Translations under genes and position numbers: made by a program
Notes under the pieces: generated by a model
What the model was told of the DNA's origin: nothing
Database searches by the model: none
The model's input: only the letters and a program-made list of their open reading frames with translations
In this document: positions 16,224 to 24,367 of the stretch, piece after piece
Position numbering within the stretch: the first letter of the stretch is position 1
How the letters are laid out: each line of letters opens with the position of its first letter
Assembly: GCA_043818395.1 (NCBI GenBank)
Contig: JBDRFZ010000039.1
Span: forward strand, 1-30,152
DNA from: JBDRFZ01 sp043818395
GTDB taxonomy: Bacteria; Patescibacteriota; Patescibacteriia; 2-12-FULL-60-25
DNA: 30,152 nucleotides
Reading direction: 5' to 3'

Positions 16224-16337
16224 GTCATTCCCGCGACCTGTCCCGACTGTAACGCCAAAAAAAACGGAGACCAGAAAACAAATAAATGTTACCGATAAAT
16301 CATTGCACTGATGGATTCCCGTTTTCACGGGAATGAC
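16224..16337. repeat. MITE-like element with 10-bp inverted ends
   Basis: GTCATTCCCG (16224-16233) and CGGGAATGAC (16328-16337) are exact inverted ends of a 114-bp stretch that fills nearly the whole gap between the two glycosyltransferase genes. The right end also carries the compact hairpin GATTCCCGT...ACGGGAAT (16314-16334), shared with 13332-13375. No open frame is seen. It ends 13 bases before the next start codon. Confidence 0.6.
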
Positions 16338-16350
16338 ACAGCCAAAAAAA

Positions 16351-17427
16351 ATGCGCCTCTTAATCGACGTCCGAGCCTTAATGGACCGCTCTTCCGGCGG
16401 CGTGGCTCGCGTTGCTTTGGAGCTCATGAAAAATTTCGCAGTCCAATATCCGGAAGTCGAGCTCGTTTGTGCGACGACCGGATTCGGCAAAAGACCGTTG
16501 CCTCATGAATTATCAAAACTCGACAATATCAAACATATCCACTTGAATATACCCAATAAACTGTGGGGAATTTTATCATTTTTAAATGTCGTCTCGTTTT
16601 CCAATGAGATAGAAAAACAGACCGGCAAAATTGATGCAACGTTTTTTCCCAATCTCGGTTTCATGGGTTCATGCCGCGATCATGGCTATTTCCTACTTTT
16701 GCATGACCTCTCTTTTCTTATTGAGCCTCGATGGTTTTCGCGCAAACAAAGAATCTGGCACGATCTGGTCAAGGCAAAAAAAATGATCTATGACGCCAAA
16801 CATCTACTAGCCGTGTCGGAAACGACAAAGCGGGATGCGGTACGGCTTTTGGGAATTCCCGAAAATCATATCACCGTAATTCCTTTAGGTCCGACGTCCG
16901 TCGTAGGGGCGGGATCTCCCCGCCAGGGGTCAATTAAAAATCGTTACGTCTTGTCGATTGGCGCTGGCGATCCGCGAAAAAACTCCGCAACAGCGATCCA
17001 GGCGGTAAAAATATTGAGACGCGAAATCGGATACGATGATTTGGAAATGGTATTAATCGGTCGACCGCAGGCAGTACGCGGTACGTGGCACAAAAAGAAT
17101 TGGATTCACACCCTGGAACGCCCCTCCGATTCCGAACTCGCCAATCTTTATGCAAACGCTTCAGCTTTTCTTTATCCATCCTGGTACGAAGGCTATGGCT
17201 TGCCGCTCCATGAAGCCGCGAGTTTCGGAACTCCGTGCATAGCTTCGACTTCCGGCGCTCTGCCTGAAACCGCACCACCTGGAACAATCTTTGCAAATCC
17301 GGCTAAGCCGCATCATTGGGTGGAGGCAATAAAAATTGCTTTAATAAAAAGGAATGAACCGATTCAGATAGACGTCCAAACCTGGCAAAAGTCAGCGGAA
17401 TTGATGAAAGAAACGATGAAATTATAA
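16351..17427 (+). CDS. GT-B glycosyltransferase (GT4 family)
   Basis: A 358-residue glycosyltransferase expected to act on the same surface glycan as its neighbours. It begins MRLLIDVRALMDRSSGGVARVALE, a normal GT4 N-terminus with the Gly-rich loop. The donor half includes YVLSIGAGDPRKN, the phosphate-contacting region, and EGYGLPLHE, a perfect EX7E motif, followed by AASFGTPCIAS. I chose 16351 because the upstream in-frame ATG at 16333 sits inside the 3' arm of the intergenic hairpin and would only add MTQPKK, which does not match the family start. It ends at a strong convergent hairpin. Sugar and linkage cannot be read from the sequence. Confidence 0.88.
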   Translation: MRLLIDVRALMDRSSGGVARVALELMKNFAVQYPEVELVCATTGFGKRPLPHELSKLDNIKHIHLNIPNKLWGILSFLNVVSFSNEIEKQTGKIDATFFPNLGFMGSCRDHGYFLLLHDLSFLIEPRWFSRKQRIWHDLVKAKKMIYDAKHLLAVSETTKRDAVRLLGIPENHITVIPLGPTSVVGAGSPRQGSIKNRYVLSIGAGDPRKNSATAIQAVKILRREIGYDDLEMVLIGRPQAVRGTWHKKNWIHTLERPSDSELANLYANASAFLYPSWYEGYGLPLHEAASFGTPCIASTSGALPETAPPGTIFANPAKPHHWVEAIKIALIKRNEPIQIDVQTWQKSAELMKETMKL

Positions 17428-17433
17428 AAAATC

Positions 17434-17462
17434 ACGCCCGCCAGCAGGTTGCCGGTGGGCGT
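17434..17462 (-). terminator. Convergent hairpin terminator
   Basis: ACGCCC...GGGCGT, a GC-rich stem of about 12 pairs with small mismatches around a short loop. On the minus strand it is followed by GATTTTTTAT, so it ends the histidine-phosphatase-like transcript; on the plus strand the T-content is weaker but it may also stop glycosyltransferase transcripts. Confidence 0.7.
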
Positions 17463-17479
17463 ATTCGATTTAGGGCGCG

Positions 17480-18004
17480 CTAGAGGCGAATCACCTCAAA
17501 GAGTTTGAAACCGTCACCATCGTCGCCAAGGATCACGCCCTCGCACTCCTTGAGCGGAGCGATAATCTCATCCGTCAGGCCATACACGAGACACTCGATG
17601 AAAGGCGTATAGCCGACTCCGAGCAGATGTACATTGGACGGAAAATTCATGCAGATCGCGTGAAACTCGATGGCCATGCGCAAGCTTTCCGAGACAATAA
17701 AACCGTTCTCCGGAACAAGATTCGCATCATGTTCTTGAAAGTATAAACTCCATTCGCTTAGCCACGCACTGTTCAGCGCACTCGGCATGATGAGGTTGGT
17801 GCAAGTGAAGTCGCCTGCGCCTTCGGCCATGGCCGCCGCCGTTTGCGCAGTACGAAAATGCGATGTCACCGCAATATACGTGTAGCCTTTACCACGCATC
17901 TGTTCGGATCCGATGCGGCGCGCAAGCGATACGCCCTCAGGCGAGAGCACATCCTTCCGATCACCAACACCTTTCAGCGAGTGCCGACGCAACTCAATTA
18001 TCAT
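17480..18004 (-). CDS. Histidine phosphatase superfamily-like protein lacking the second catalytic His
   Basis: A 174-residue cytoplasmic protein. It opens with IIELRRHS, where R7-H8 corresponds to the RH(G) phosphate-accepting motif, followed by LSPEGVSLARRIG and then TSHFRTAQTAAAMAEG, where R51 is the second catalytic Arg. The family tetrad needs a second His, usually in a 'VGH-x-P' block; here the matching place reads GVGYTPFIE with Tyr132. The protein may therefore be inactive, act by another mechanism, or bind a phospho-ligand. The start follows GGGGAGA by a good Shine-Dalgarno spacing. On the minus strand TTGACA (18094-18099) and a perfect TATAAT (18067-18072) lie upstream, but with a 21-base spacer, longer than optimal. 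It is divergent from the exported repeat protein. Confidence 0.72.
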   Translation of the reverse strand: MIIELRRHSLKGVGDRKDVLSPEGVSLARRIGSEQMRGKGYTYIAVTSHFRTAQTAAAMAEGAGDFTCTNLIMPSALNSAWLSEWSLYFQEHDANLVPENGFIVSESLRMAIEFHAICMNFPSNVHLLGVGYTPFIECLVYGLTDEIIAPLKECEGVILGDDGDGFKLFEVIRL

Positions 18005-18150
18005 TGCCTATCTCCCCTTAAAAAGTATGACGTCATCTGTCGAAGACCGGCTCTCAATCAGAGAATATTATAAAACATCAAAAATGCTAGTCTTGTCAAT
18101 ATCTAGGCCTAAAATTAATATCAATATTCAAGTTTAAGCATCAAGCCGGG

Positions 18151-18202
18151 TATAGTTGGCACATATGGTTGACACATATGGTTGGCACATATGGTTGGCA
18201 CA
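18151..18202 (+). repeat. Four tandem 13-bp repeats abutting a promoter
   Basis: Four head-to-tail copies with unit TATGGTTGGCACA: 18151-18163, 18164-18176, 18177-18189 and 18190-18202. Copy 1 differs at one base (TATAG) and copy 2 at one base (TTGAC); copies 3 and 4 are identical. The array ends one base before the -35 TTGACA, an arrangement expected for cooperative regulator sites. Confidence 0.9.
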
Positions 18203-18231
18203 TTGACAAAATCCTAGTTTTTCTGTATGTT
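18203..18231 (+). promoter_or_regulatory. Promoter of the large exported repeat protein
   Basis: TTGACA (18203-18208), 17-base spacer, TATGTT (18226-18231). The transcript would begin near 18238, where a perfect hairpin starts. Confidence 0.7.
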
Positions 18232-18236
18232 ATGTT

Positions 18237-18253
18237 GTTCGATAGAGTCGAAC
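18237..18253 (+). promoter_or_regulatory. 5'-terminal mRNA hairpin
   Basis: GTTCGA (18237-18242), loop TAGAG, TCGAAC (18248-18253), perfect 6-bp stem at the predicted 5' end of the mRNA. Hairpins at this position protect long-lived mRNAs from 5'-dependent decay, including by RNase J. The remaining 45 bases to the ATG are AU-rich without a clear Shine-Dalgarno site. Confidence 0.5.
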
Positions 18254-18298
18254 GAATTTAAGTACAATAAATAATTTTTTAGCTAAACTTAGCAAAAT

Positions 18299-21200
18299 AT
18301 GAATAACAGCTTTAAACGTATTCTAATCGCCGTCTTGTCCACGGCTGCGCTTTTAGCTCCAACTATGGTTCCGGCAGTTTCTGCCGCTACCGGCCCCTGG
18401 AGCTGGAATGATATTTCGGACAAAATCGCTGATCGTCAAAATCGTCCGGTTTGGGCCAGCGCTTACGCCTCACCTTATTGGTACCTGACCGACGGTCAGG
18501 ATCTTTGGAATGGCGGCCATGTCTGGAAAACTGACGGCAATTACCTGACTGACATTACAGTCGAAGTCCGTAATGCCGGACTTTCTCGTGTAGACGATAT
18601 ATTAAGCGACGGACAAACCGTCCTATTCGTCAGCAATATAGTAGCGCGCAATAATAATTTTGAAGTCTTAGCCTATAACGGCAATTACGAAAACAAGACA
18701 AGCTATTTAAGACAGTATTTGAATTCCGACGAAGGCATCGCCTCCATTACCGGTAAAGATAATAAGTGGATGATCGTTACAACCAAGGGCAGGGTCATAC
18801 TCTGGAATAAAAATTCAAACTCCATGACCACCTACATTTCGAACGTCTCATCGTACCAAAGCGATATTCTGTATTCGGTGCGACATGCTTCGCCTGCGGA
18901 TGGTTACTTGTATTTACCGGTAGCGGCTGCTCCGATTTCAAACGGCTGGCTGGTAGCGGTGCGTGATCAAAACACGATGCGTTTTTGGCGCTATGATTCG
19001 AACGGCAGTGCAACTGAAGTTACCAGCTTGTTCGGCACCATGATTTATCTACAAGCCCTAACCTCCAATGGAACCACGGCCATATTAGCCGGTGGCGAAA
19101 ACAGCACATCTTATGCCAATCGCATCTACACTTATAATGGTGTGAACACACAAAATATTTCTGGTACAGCCGGTTCACTTCCGTTCTCAAGCTGGAATCG
19201 CGTACACCTGGCCTGGAATGGTGCTTCCTGGATGATTTTAAGCAACAAAGACCTTGTACGATTTGATGGCACATCTTTTCAATCCTACGGGAAGACGCGC
19301 GATTATTTCGTAACCATCTCGGCCAACCCAACCAAAACTTTTATCCTGGGTGGTGCAGAATCTAATGACGGAATTACGGACGGTCCTTCATCTCCGCTCA
19401 TGGCTAAGCTCACAAAGGTTACGGAAGACGGCGGGATTTCCGAAAACAGCAATAACAACACGACCAACAACAATCAGGATCAGACAACGACCAGCGGAAT
19501 TACTTATTGGACCTGGTTTGAACCGAACCAAACGAATATAGGACGCGATAAGACCGCTACTTACTACGTCGGTACTTGGAGCCAAAGCGGGATCAAACGC
19601 ATCGAAATCGTGGTGAACGGCCAAAATCGCCGCACCTGCGAACTCGGACGAGCGTACGGCAACCAATCCTGCAGTTATACGCTCTATGGCTTTGATTATG
19701 CTTTGAACACAACCGTGTCTGTAAACGCCAAAATTACGGATACCAATGACCAGGTTGTTTGGACCGACCTTAAAAACTTAACCGTTTCGGATACGAACAA
19801 CGGGAATCAGACCACGAACGGTGATATCTCGGCCTGGAACTGGCTGGAACCATCAAATTCAACTCTGGCTCGCGGCAATAGTACGGTTCTCAAAGTCCAA
19901 GCCAATGCCACGCAAGGCTTGAACCGCGTCGAGGTATACATAAACGGAACAGTACGTCGGACTTGTGATTTTTCACGCGCCTATGGCACACAGGTTTGCG
20001 ATCTTACGATTTACGGCAACGATTATACAAACGGATCACAGCTATCGCTCAATGCAAAAGCTACTGATTACAATGGTCAAACCGCCTGGAGTGATGTACG
20101 CCTTTTGACAATTACCGATTCTGGCTCGACGAACAACAACCAAAACACCAACGGCGATGTCTCGATCTGGAGCTGGCTTGAACCTAATTCCACAACCTTG
20201 AACCGTGGTTCGAGCACGGTTTACAAAGTCCAAGCTAACGCCGCACAGGGCTTGAACCGAATCGAAGTATTGATAAACGGTACAACCAAGCGTTACTGCG
20301 ATTTAGTCAGAGCTTATGGCATACAATCTTGCGATATCACTATCAACGGCAATGACTATACCGTCGGATCACAGCTCTCTTTAAACGCCAAAGCCATGGA
20401 TTATTACGGCAAGACAGTTTGGAGCCAGATGAATTATTTAACCATTACCGATACGTCAGGCAATAACCAAAACACAAACGGCGATGTCTCGATCTGGAAC
20501 TGGCTTGAACCAAACATCACAGTTTTAAATAACGGTGCCAGCACAGTCTTCAAGATACAGGCTAACGCTTCCCAGGGATTGAACCGCGTCGAGGTATACG
20601 TAAACGGAAGCGTGAGTCGCACCTGTAACTTTTCCCGCGTTTACGGCACGCAGGTCTGCGATCTAACTATTTACGGAAACAACTATATAAACGGTTCACA
20701 GCTTGCTCTTAATGCAAAAGTCACCGACTACAACAACAAAACCGCCTGGAGCGAAATGAAATACATAACCATAAATAATTCAACCCAGAATACCGGAACA
20801 GGTTCTACAACGAACAACAGCCAGACCGCCACTTGGGCCTGGTCAACGCCGGAAACGAACGAATTAAAATCCAACGCTAATGTGATTTTCAATATTGGCG
20901 CTTGGGACGGCGATGGCCTGCAAAAAATCGAGATGTGGGTGAACGGCTCGATTTGGAACACTTGCAACCAGGGTAACGCCTACGGCAACCGCGAATGCAG
21001 TGTGAATCTAAACGGCAATACATTCCCGGTCGGCTCTGACGTATTCATTAACGCCAAAGTCGTTGATACGAATGGTAACAATACTTGGACAGCATCGCGC
21101 ACGTACCATGTAGTCGCGGATTCCAGTTCAACTGGTTCCACGGGTTCAACAAATACGACCAACACCCCAACACAAATCTGGACCTGGTCTACCCCTGAAA

Positions 21201-21775
21201 CAAGCACGCTCAACTCGAGCGAATCAGCGGTCTGGAACGTGGGTGCCTATGATGCGGAGGCTCTGCAAAGAATCGAGATCTGGGTCAACGGACAAATCAA
21301 AAATACCTGCCAACTAGGCAATGCTTATGGCAATCGCGAATGCGCCTACACGATCCGCGCCAACGATTATGCGGCTGGTACAAGCGTATTCGTAAATGCG
21401 AGCGTATTGGATGGCCAAGGTAACCAGACATGGTCGAACTCAAAGACGTATTCGATCCAAAGCTCGGTTCAAAACGGCGGACAAAATTTTCCGACGGACC
21501 TGCCCGGCAATATCAGCGTCAGTTCAAATGCGGATAACGGCTTTAGCAATAACCAGCTCGTTACTTTCACGGCTTCAGCTAATGACCAAGACGGCGTTGA
21601 CCGTATCGACCTCATGATCAACGGTTCGCTCGTAAAAAGCTGCTACAATCAAAGCACCTGCTCTTACACCGGCGGTCCGTACAACGACCGGGCTACGGTA
21701 AGCTACGGAGCTAAAATCGTAGACAAAAAAGGGTTCGCTATCTGGACCGGTTACCGCACGATAAACAAGAAATAA
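18299..21775 (+). CDS. Large exported protein with seven Cys-paired Ig-like repeats (putative surface protein/adhesin)
   Basis: 1158 residues. A signal peptide (FKRILIAVLSTAALLAPTMVPA) with likely cleavage after AVSA at 29 sends it out of the cell. Residues 31-375 hold repeated strand-rich 'W/G-x-D-G' segments resembling a beta-propeller, without any Cys. An Asn/Thr-rich linker (380-399) leads to seven tandem ~110-residue domains: 400-509, 510-620, 621-729, 730-843, 844-958, 959-1070 and 1071-1158. Domains 1-6 start with a 'W-x-W-x-EP/TPE' block; all seven have 'R/K-I/V-E/D-x-x-x-NG' and two Cys, spaced CX10C in domains 1-6 and CX5C in domain 7. All 14 Cys are in the repeats, so disulfides are likely. 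No sortase motif or C-terminal membrane anchor is seen, so retention must rely on binding or assembly. Function (S-layer-like coat, attachment or glycan binding) is inferred. Confidence 0.85.
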   Translation: MNNSFKRILIAVLSTAALLAPTMVPAVSAATGPWSWNDISDKIADRQNRPVWASAYASPYWYLTDGQDLWNGGHVWKTDGNYLTDITVEVRNAGLSRVDDILSDGQTVLFVSNIVARNNNFEVLAYNGNYENKTSYLRQYLNSDEGIASITGKDNKWMIVTTKGRVILWNKNSNSMTTYISNVSSYQSDILYSVRHASPADGYLYLPVAAAPISNGWLVAVRDQNTMRFWRYDSNGSATEVTSLFGTMIYLQALTSNGTTAILAGGENSTSYANRIYTYNGVNTQNISGTAGSLPFSSWNRVHLAWNGASWMILSNKDLVRFDGTSFQSYGKTRDYFVTISANPTKTFILGGAESNDGITDGPSSPLMAKLTKVTEDGGISENSNNNTTNNNQDQTTTSGITYWTWFEPNQTNIGRDKTATYYVGTWSQSGIKRIEIVVNGQNRRTCELGRAYGNQSCSYTLYGFDYALNTTVSVNAKITDTNDQVVWTDLKNLTVSDTNNGNQTTNGDISAWNWLEPSNSTLARGNSTVLKVQANATQGLNRVEVYINGTVRRTCDFSRAYGTQVCDLTIYGNDYTNGSQLSLNAKATDYNGQTAWSDVRLLTITDSGSTNNNQNTNGDVSIWSWLEPNSTTLNRGSSTVYKVQANAAQGLNRIEVLINGTTKRYCDLVRAYGIQSCDITINGNDYTVGSQLSLNAKAMDYYGKTVWSQMNYLTITDTSGNNQNTNGDVSIWNWLEPNITVLNNGASTVFKIQANASQGLNRVEVYVNGSVSRTCNFSRVYGTQVCDLTIYGNNYINGSQLALNAKVTDYNNKTAWSEMKYITINNSTQNTGTGSTTNNSQTATWAWSTPETNELKSNANVIFNIGAWDGDGLQKIEMWVNGSIWNTCNQGNAYGNRECSVNLNGNTFPVGSDVFINAKVVDTNGNNTWTASRTYHVVADSSSTGSTGSTNTTNTPTQIWTWSTPETSTLNSSESAVWNVGAYDAEALQRIEIWVNGQIKNTCQLGNAYGNRECAYTIRANDYAAGTSVFVNASVLDGQGNQTWSNSKTYSIQSSVQNGGQNFPTDLPGNISVSSNADNGFSNNQLVTFTASANDQDGVDRIDLMINGSLVKSCYNQSTCSYTGGPYNDRATVSYGAKIVDKKGFAIWTGYRTINKK
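19496..21772 (+). repeat. Seven in-gene tandem repeats encoding Ig-like domains
   Basis: Units at 19496-19825, 19826-20158, 20159-20485, 20486-20827, 20828-21172, 21173-21508 and 21509-21772. Units 2 and 4 are closest at DNA level: TTGAACCGCGTCGAGGTATA is identical in both (about 19919 and 20579), and units 3 and 4 begin with almost the same 30 bases. Units 5 and 6 form a second pair. This points to domain duplication or gene conversion within the gene. Confidence 0.85.
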
Positions 21776-21796
21776 CAATCAAACCAAAACAACCCG

Positions 21797-21822
21797 CAAG
21801 CCTCGACAAACGTCGAGGCTTG
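21797..21822 (+). terminator. Hairpin between the two exported-protein genes
   Basis: CAAGCCTCGAC (21797-21807) pairs perfectly with GTCGAGGCTTG (21812-21822) around AAAC. The following bases (TGTTAATTAAA) are only moderately T-rich, so it may be a partial terminator that lets some transcripts continue into the paralog. Confidence 0.55.
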
Positions 21823-21839
21823 TGTTAATTAAAGCCGAT

Positions 21840-23603
21840 ATGAAACGACTTTTTTCTCTTGGATTTTTTTCTTTAGCGCTCCTGCTAATCACACCTGCAA
21901 CCGTCCTGGCCGAAACAACTTATCAATTCAATGATTTAAGTCCCTCTATCCCTCATAAATCCGGTTCCAACTTTAATGGCATTTGGAACGACAGGAATAA
22001 CTGGCTCGTAACAAACGGCTACGACACTTTGCTCGTAGATGGTAAAAATTATTCGATCGCCAATCTAGTGCCCGCCATTCAAACAAACGGCATGTACTCG
22101 ATCGGCAGTGTAGCCGGCGTAAACGGTACCTGGTTGATTCTCGGATCAACAGACGGTAGCGATTATTTTCCTAGCTGGAATTTTACCAATAAGAACCTCT
22201 TGCTTTTGAAATATGCCGACGGTAAAACGAAAAAAATAGATATTAGTTTGTTAAAAAATATTTTAAATGACGTTTACTCGACAGAGCTTGTATTCAGCGC
22301 GGGTTCGCGACTCTATCTACTGATTAAATCGTACGATCAAAATGCCCGGCTGTTTGAATATATAAACGAATCTTTCAGCGAGGTCACCGTACCGGATTGG
22401 GTAATACCAAAACTCGAATACATCGGTGACTTTATCTCTGAAAACGGCGCTATTAAAAAACCTATTTATTCCGGAACATCGGTTGAATGGCTGACATTCG
22501 ACGGTGCCTGGCAAACTGAAACCATCGCTGAAGCGGCAGATTACGCATCGTATATAAAATATTCTGTGGCACGCGGCTATATATCGCGCCACGACTCTTA
22601 TCAGAACGTTGATTATAACGTGCTTGCGGCTTATGGCATGAAAAATCCGAGGGACGCGGTTTTACAAGCTAATCGCCGCATTGACGGTTCCGCGTTAATA
22701 ACCGGATTCGGCGCCAACGGCCTTCGTCTGATCCTGGCTCTGCCGGTCAACGAGACGTTTGTCGATGAAAATAAATCCGGAACGCTCAACCTGACCACTG
22801 CTCGCGTTCCGCTTTCCATGAGCAAGTACGTTATCAACGTTCATTCCACGGGGCCGGTTAAATTTATCAGAATCATGAAAAACGGTTTAGGCGTGGCCAA
22901 GTGTTATGCAGAAAATTGTTCCATGACCGTGGATGTCAATGGCACAGCTGACCGATTCGAAGCCTGGGCAGAATCCGCTTATGATCTAAACCGTCCGCTA
23001 ACCAGCAAAGCCGTCGTCCTGCGTGACACGTCACTCGTGACCGAAACGCCGTCCTGGCATGCAGAGCACAACCAAAGCACAGCCTGGAGCTGGCTCCAGC
23101 CCTCAAGTTTTCTGCATGAAAGCGGAGAGACTGTGAGCTGGCACGTGGGTTCGTATCTCTCGATGCCCGTCAATTACGTCGAGACTAAATGCGAAATATT
23201 ATCCGGACGATATATCTGCCGAGATATCGCGCTGAATCCAACCGATCTTGAGAGGGTTTTTAAAAACTTCAAAACATTTACGGTCGAGAATTATGTCGAA
23301 GGAAAACTGGCCAACAAATGTACAATATCCGATCAAGTCATCAGCACGACTCGTACTAATACCTTATCCGCCAAAATCATCAACCCGCGCGTGGATATTA
23401 AAGACTGCCCAGTATCAGTTTCCATTGCTGACAGTCCGACCGTAAACGTGACAAAGAATTATAATGGATACTCTTATCAAACTAACGTCCCTATCGGACA
23501 AGTCCGCGTCTATTCCAAAGTTTCATGGACGGAAAATAGCAAAAAGAAAGTGACGATCTCACCCACAGACGTGATCCATTTCAAAACCGATTCCTATAAG
23601 TAA
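21840..23603 (+). CDS. Second exported protein, paralog of the upstream repeat protein
   Basis: 587 residues. Signal peptide MKRLFSLGFFSLALLLITPATVLA, with cleavage probable after VLA. The N-terminal part (about 25-320) resembles the propeller-like part of the upstream protein: it starts TYQFNDLSPSI against PWSWNDISDKI and has similar W-x-G strand units. Two Ig-like modules follow with the same signature: IRIMKNGLGVAKCYAENC (CX4C), and STAWSWLQPSSFLHESGE followed by KCEILSGRYIC (CX9C). A third, more divergent Cys-containing region closes the protein. There is no C-terminal anchor. I chose the ATG at 21840, which begins a clean signal peptide; an in-frame GTG at 21822 lies inside the preceding hairpin. 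It probably works with its neighbour at the surface, but this is inferred from homology and position. Confidence 0.8.
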   Translation: MKRLFSLGFFSLALLLITPATVLAETTYQFNDLSPSIPHKSGSNFNGIWNDRNNWLVTNGYDTLLVDGKNYSIANLVPAIQTNGMYSIGSVAGVNGTWLILGSTDGSDYFPSWNFTNKNLLLLKYADGKTKKIDISLLKNILNDVYSTELVFSAGSRLYLLIKSYDQNARLFEYINESFSEVTVPDWVIPKLEYIGDFISENGAIKKPIYSGTSVEWLTFDGAWQTETIAEAADYASYIKYSVARGYISRHDSYQNVDYNVLAAYGMKNPRDAVLQANRRIDGSALITGFGANGLRLILALPVNETFVDENKSGTLNLTTARVPLSMSKYVINVHSTGPVKFIRIMKNGLGVAKCYAENCSMTVDVNGTADRFEAWAESAYDLNRPLTSKAVVLRDTSLVTETPSWHAEHNQSTAWSWLQPSSFLHESGETVSWHVGSYLSMPVNYVETKCEILSGRYICRDIALNPTDLERVFKNFKTFTVENYVEGKLANKCTISDQVISTTRTNTLSAKIINPRVDIKDCPVSVSIADSPTVNVTKNYNGYSYQTNVPIGQVRVYSKVSWTENSKKKVTISPTDVIHFKTDSYK

Positions 23604-23616
23604 ATAAAAAACGAAA

Positions 23617-23664
23617 AAGCTCCCGTCGTCCCGAGCGAAGCGCGGCGGAGTCGAAGGATCTTCT
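23617..23664 (-). repeat. REP-like element, doubling as terminator for the orphan gene
   Basis: GTCGTCCCGAGCGAAGCG (23625-23642) and GTCGAAGGATCT (23651-23662) match the left half of the element at 14895-15000. On the minus strand CTCCGCCG...CGACGGGAG forms a stem followed by CTTTTT, placed right after the stop of the gene at 23666-24343, so it probably ends that transcript. Confidence 0.55.
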
Positions 23665-23665
23665 C

Positions 23666-24343
23666 TTATTCCATGGGGCTGATTTCTTTTTGATCCACGT
23701 AATATTTTATTTCTTCGTCTAAAATTTCGAGCGGCACCAGTTCTCCTTCAAAATATATCCGGTCTTCGTAGTGCGTCAGTTTAGAAAAAACCTCGTCTTG
23801 TAAATTACGCGGTAAAACTATAGCCAGATCACGTAGCTTACCCAAACGATGCTCATAACCGACCAGATGCGCCTGCCCGTCTTTGACCAGTTGGGTCAGA
23901 TTCTTGGCATGTTCCTTCCAATAATCTTCGCGTAAATGTTTTCGGACTTCGTTAATCTCGATTCTCTCATCATCGTGCAGAGCTACATCCGATTCCGCAT
24001 GTTTCAACACCTGGTCCAATGATTCCAGCTTGCCCGCCTCACGAAATCTTTTGAGCAGATGTGCCGTCGAAGGACGGACTGTTTTCACCACTCTTTCCCA
24101 CTCTTCTTTTATGCCTTCATTTTGAAAAAAATATTTGAGCGCATACCTGGCGGGAAGACTTTCTATAGCGATCTTTCTTGCGACCTCCGCCAACTTGTCG
24201 GTGTGAACTTTTTTACCGTCATGCATATCCTTTACCATGCCTTCGGCTTTTCCATGATCGCCAGAAGACACGTAGACAAGATTCTCCATAATAAAATCGG
24301 CGACAGCGACTTTATCCCGCAAATCTAAAAATAAATCTGACAT
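23666..24343 (-). CDS. Uncharacterised helical protein
   Basis: A 225-residue soluble, strongly charged protein with no signal peptide or membrane segment. I do not recognise it. It is predicted to be almost entirely helical, with long amphipathic stretches (EWERVVKTVRPSTAHLLKRF, LHDDERIEINEVRKHLRE) and a more compact C-terminal part (YFEGELVPLEILDEEIKYYV). The N-terminal SDLFLDLRDKVAVADFIMEN could be a helical bundle cap. It is divergent from the S1 gene leader and separated from the exported proteins by a REP element, so its neighbours say little. It looks like an ordinary expressed gene by composition and by its clean terminator. Confidence 0.65.
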   Translation of the reverse strand: MSDLFLDLRDKVAVADFIMENLVYVSSGDHGKAEGMVKDMHDGKKVHTDKLAEVARKIAIESLPARYALKYFFQNEGIKEEWERVVKTVRPSTAHLLKRFREAGKLESLDQVLKHAESDVALHDDERIEINEVRKHLREDYWKEHAKNLTQLVKDGQAHLVGYEHRLGKLRDLAIVLPRNLQDEVFSKLTHYEDRIYFEGELVPLEILDEEIKYYVDQKEISPME

Positions 24344-24367
24344 ATATAAAGAAAGTGTACAGTATCT

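Noticed and set aside
18151..18202. CRISPR-like array
   Set aside because: Units are only 13 bp and directly adjacent, with no spacers and no cas genes nearby.
18299..21775. N-glycosylation at the many N-x-S/T sites
   Set aside because: The sites follow from Asn/Thr-rich composition, and no oligosaccharyltransferase is in the window.
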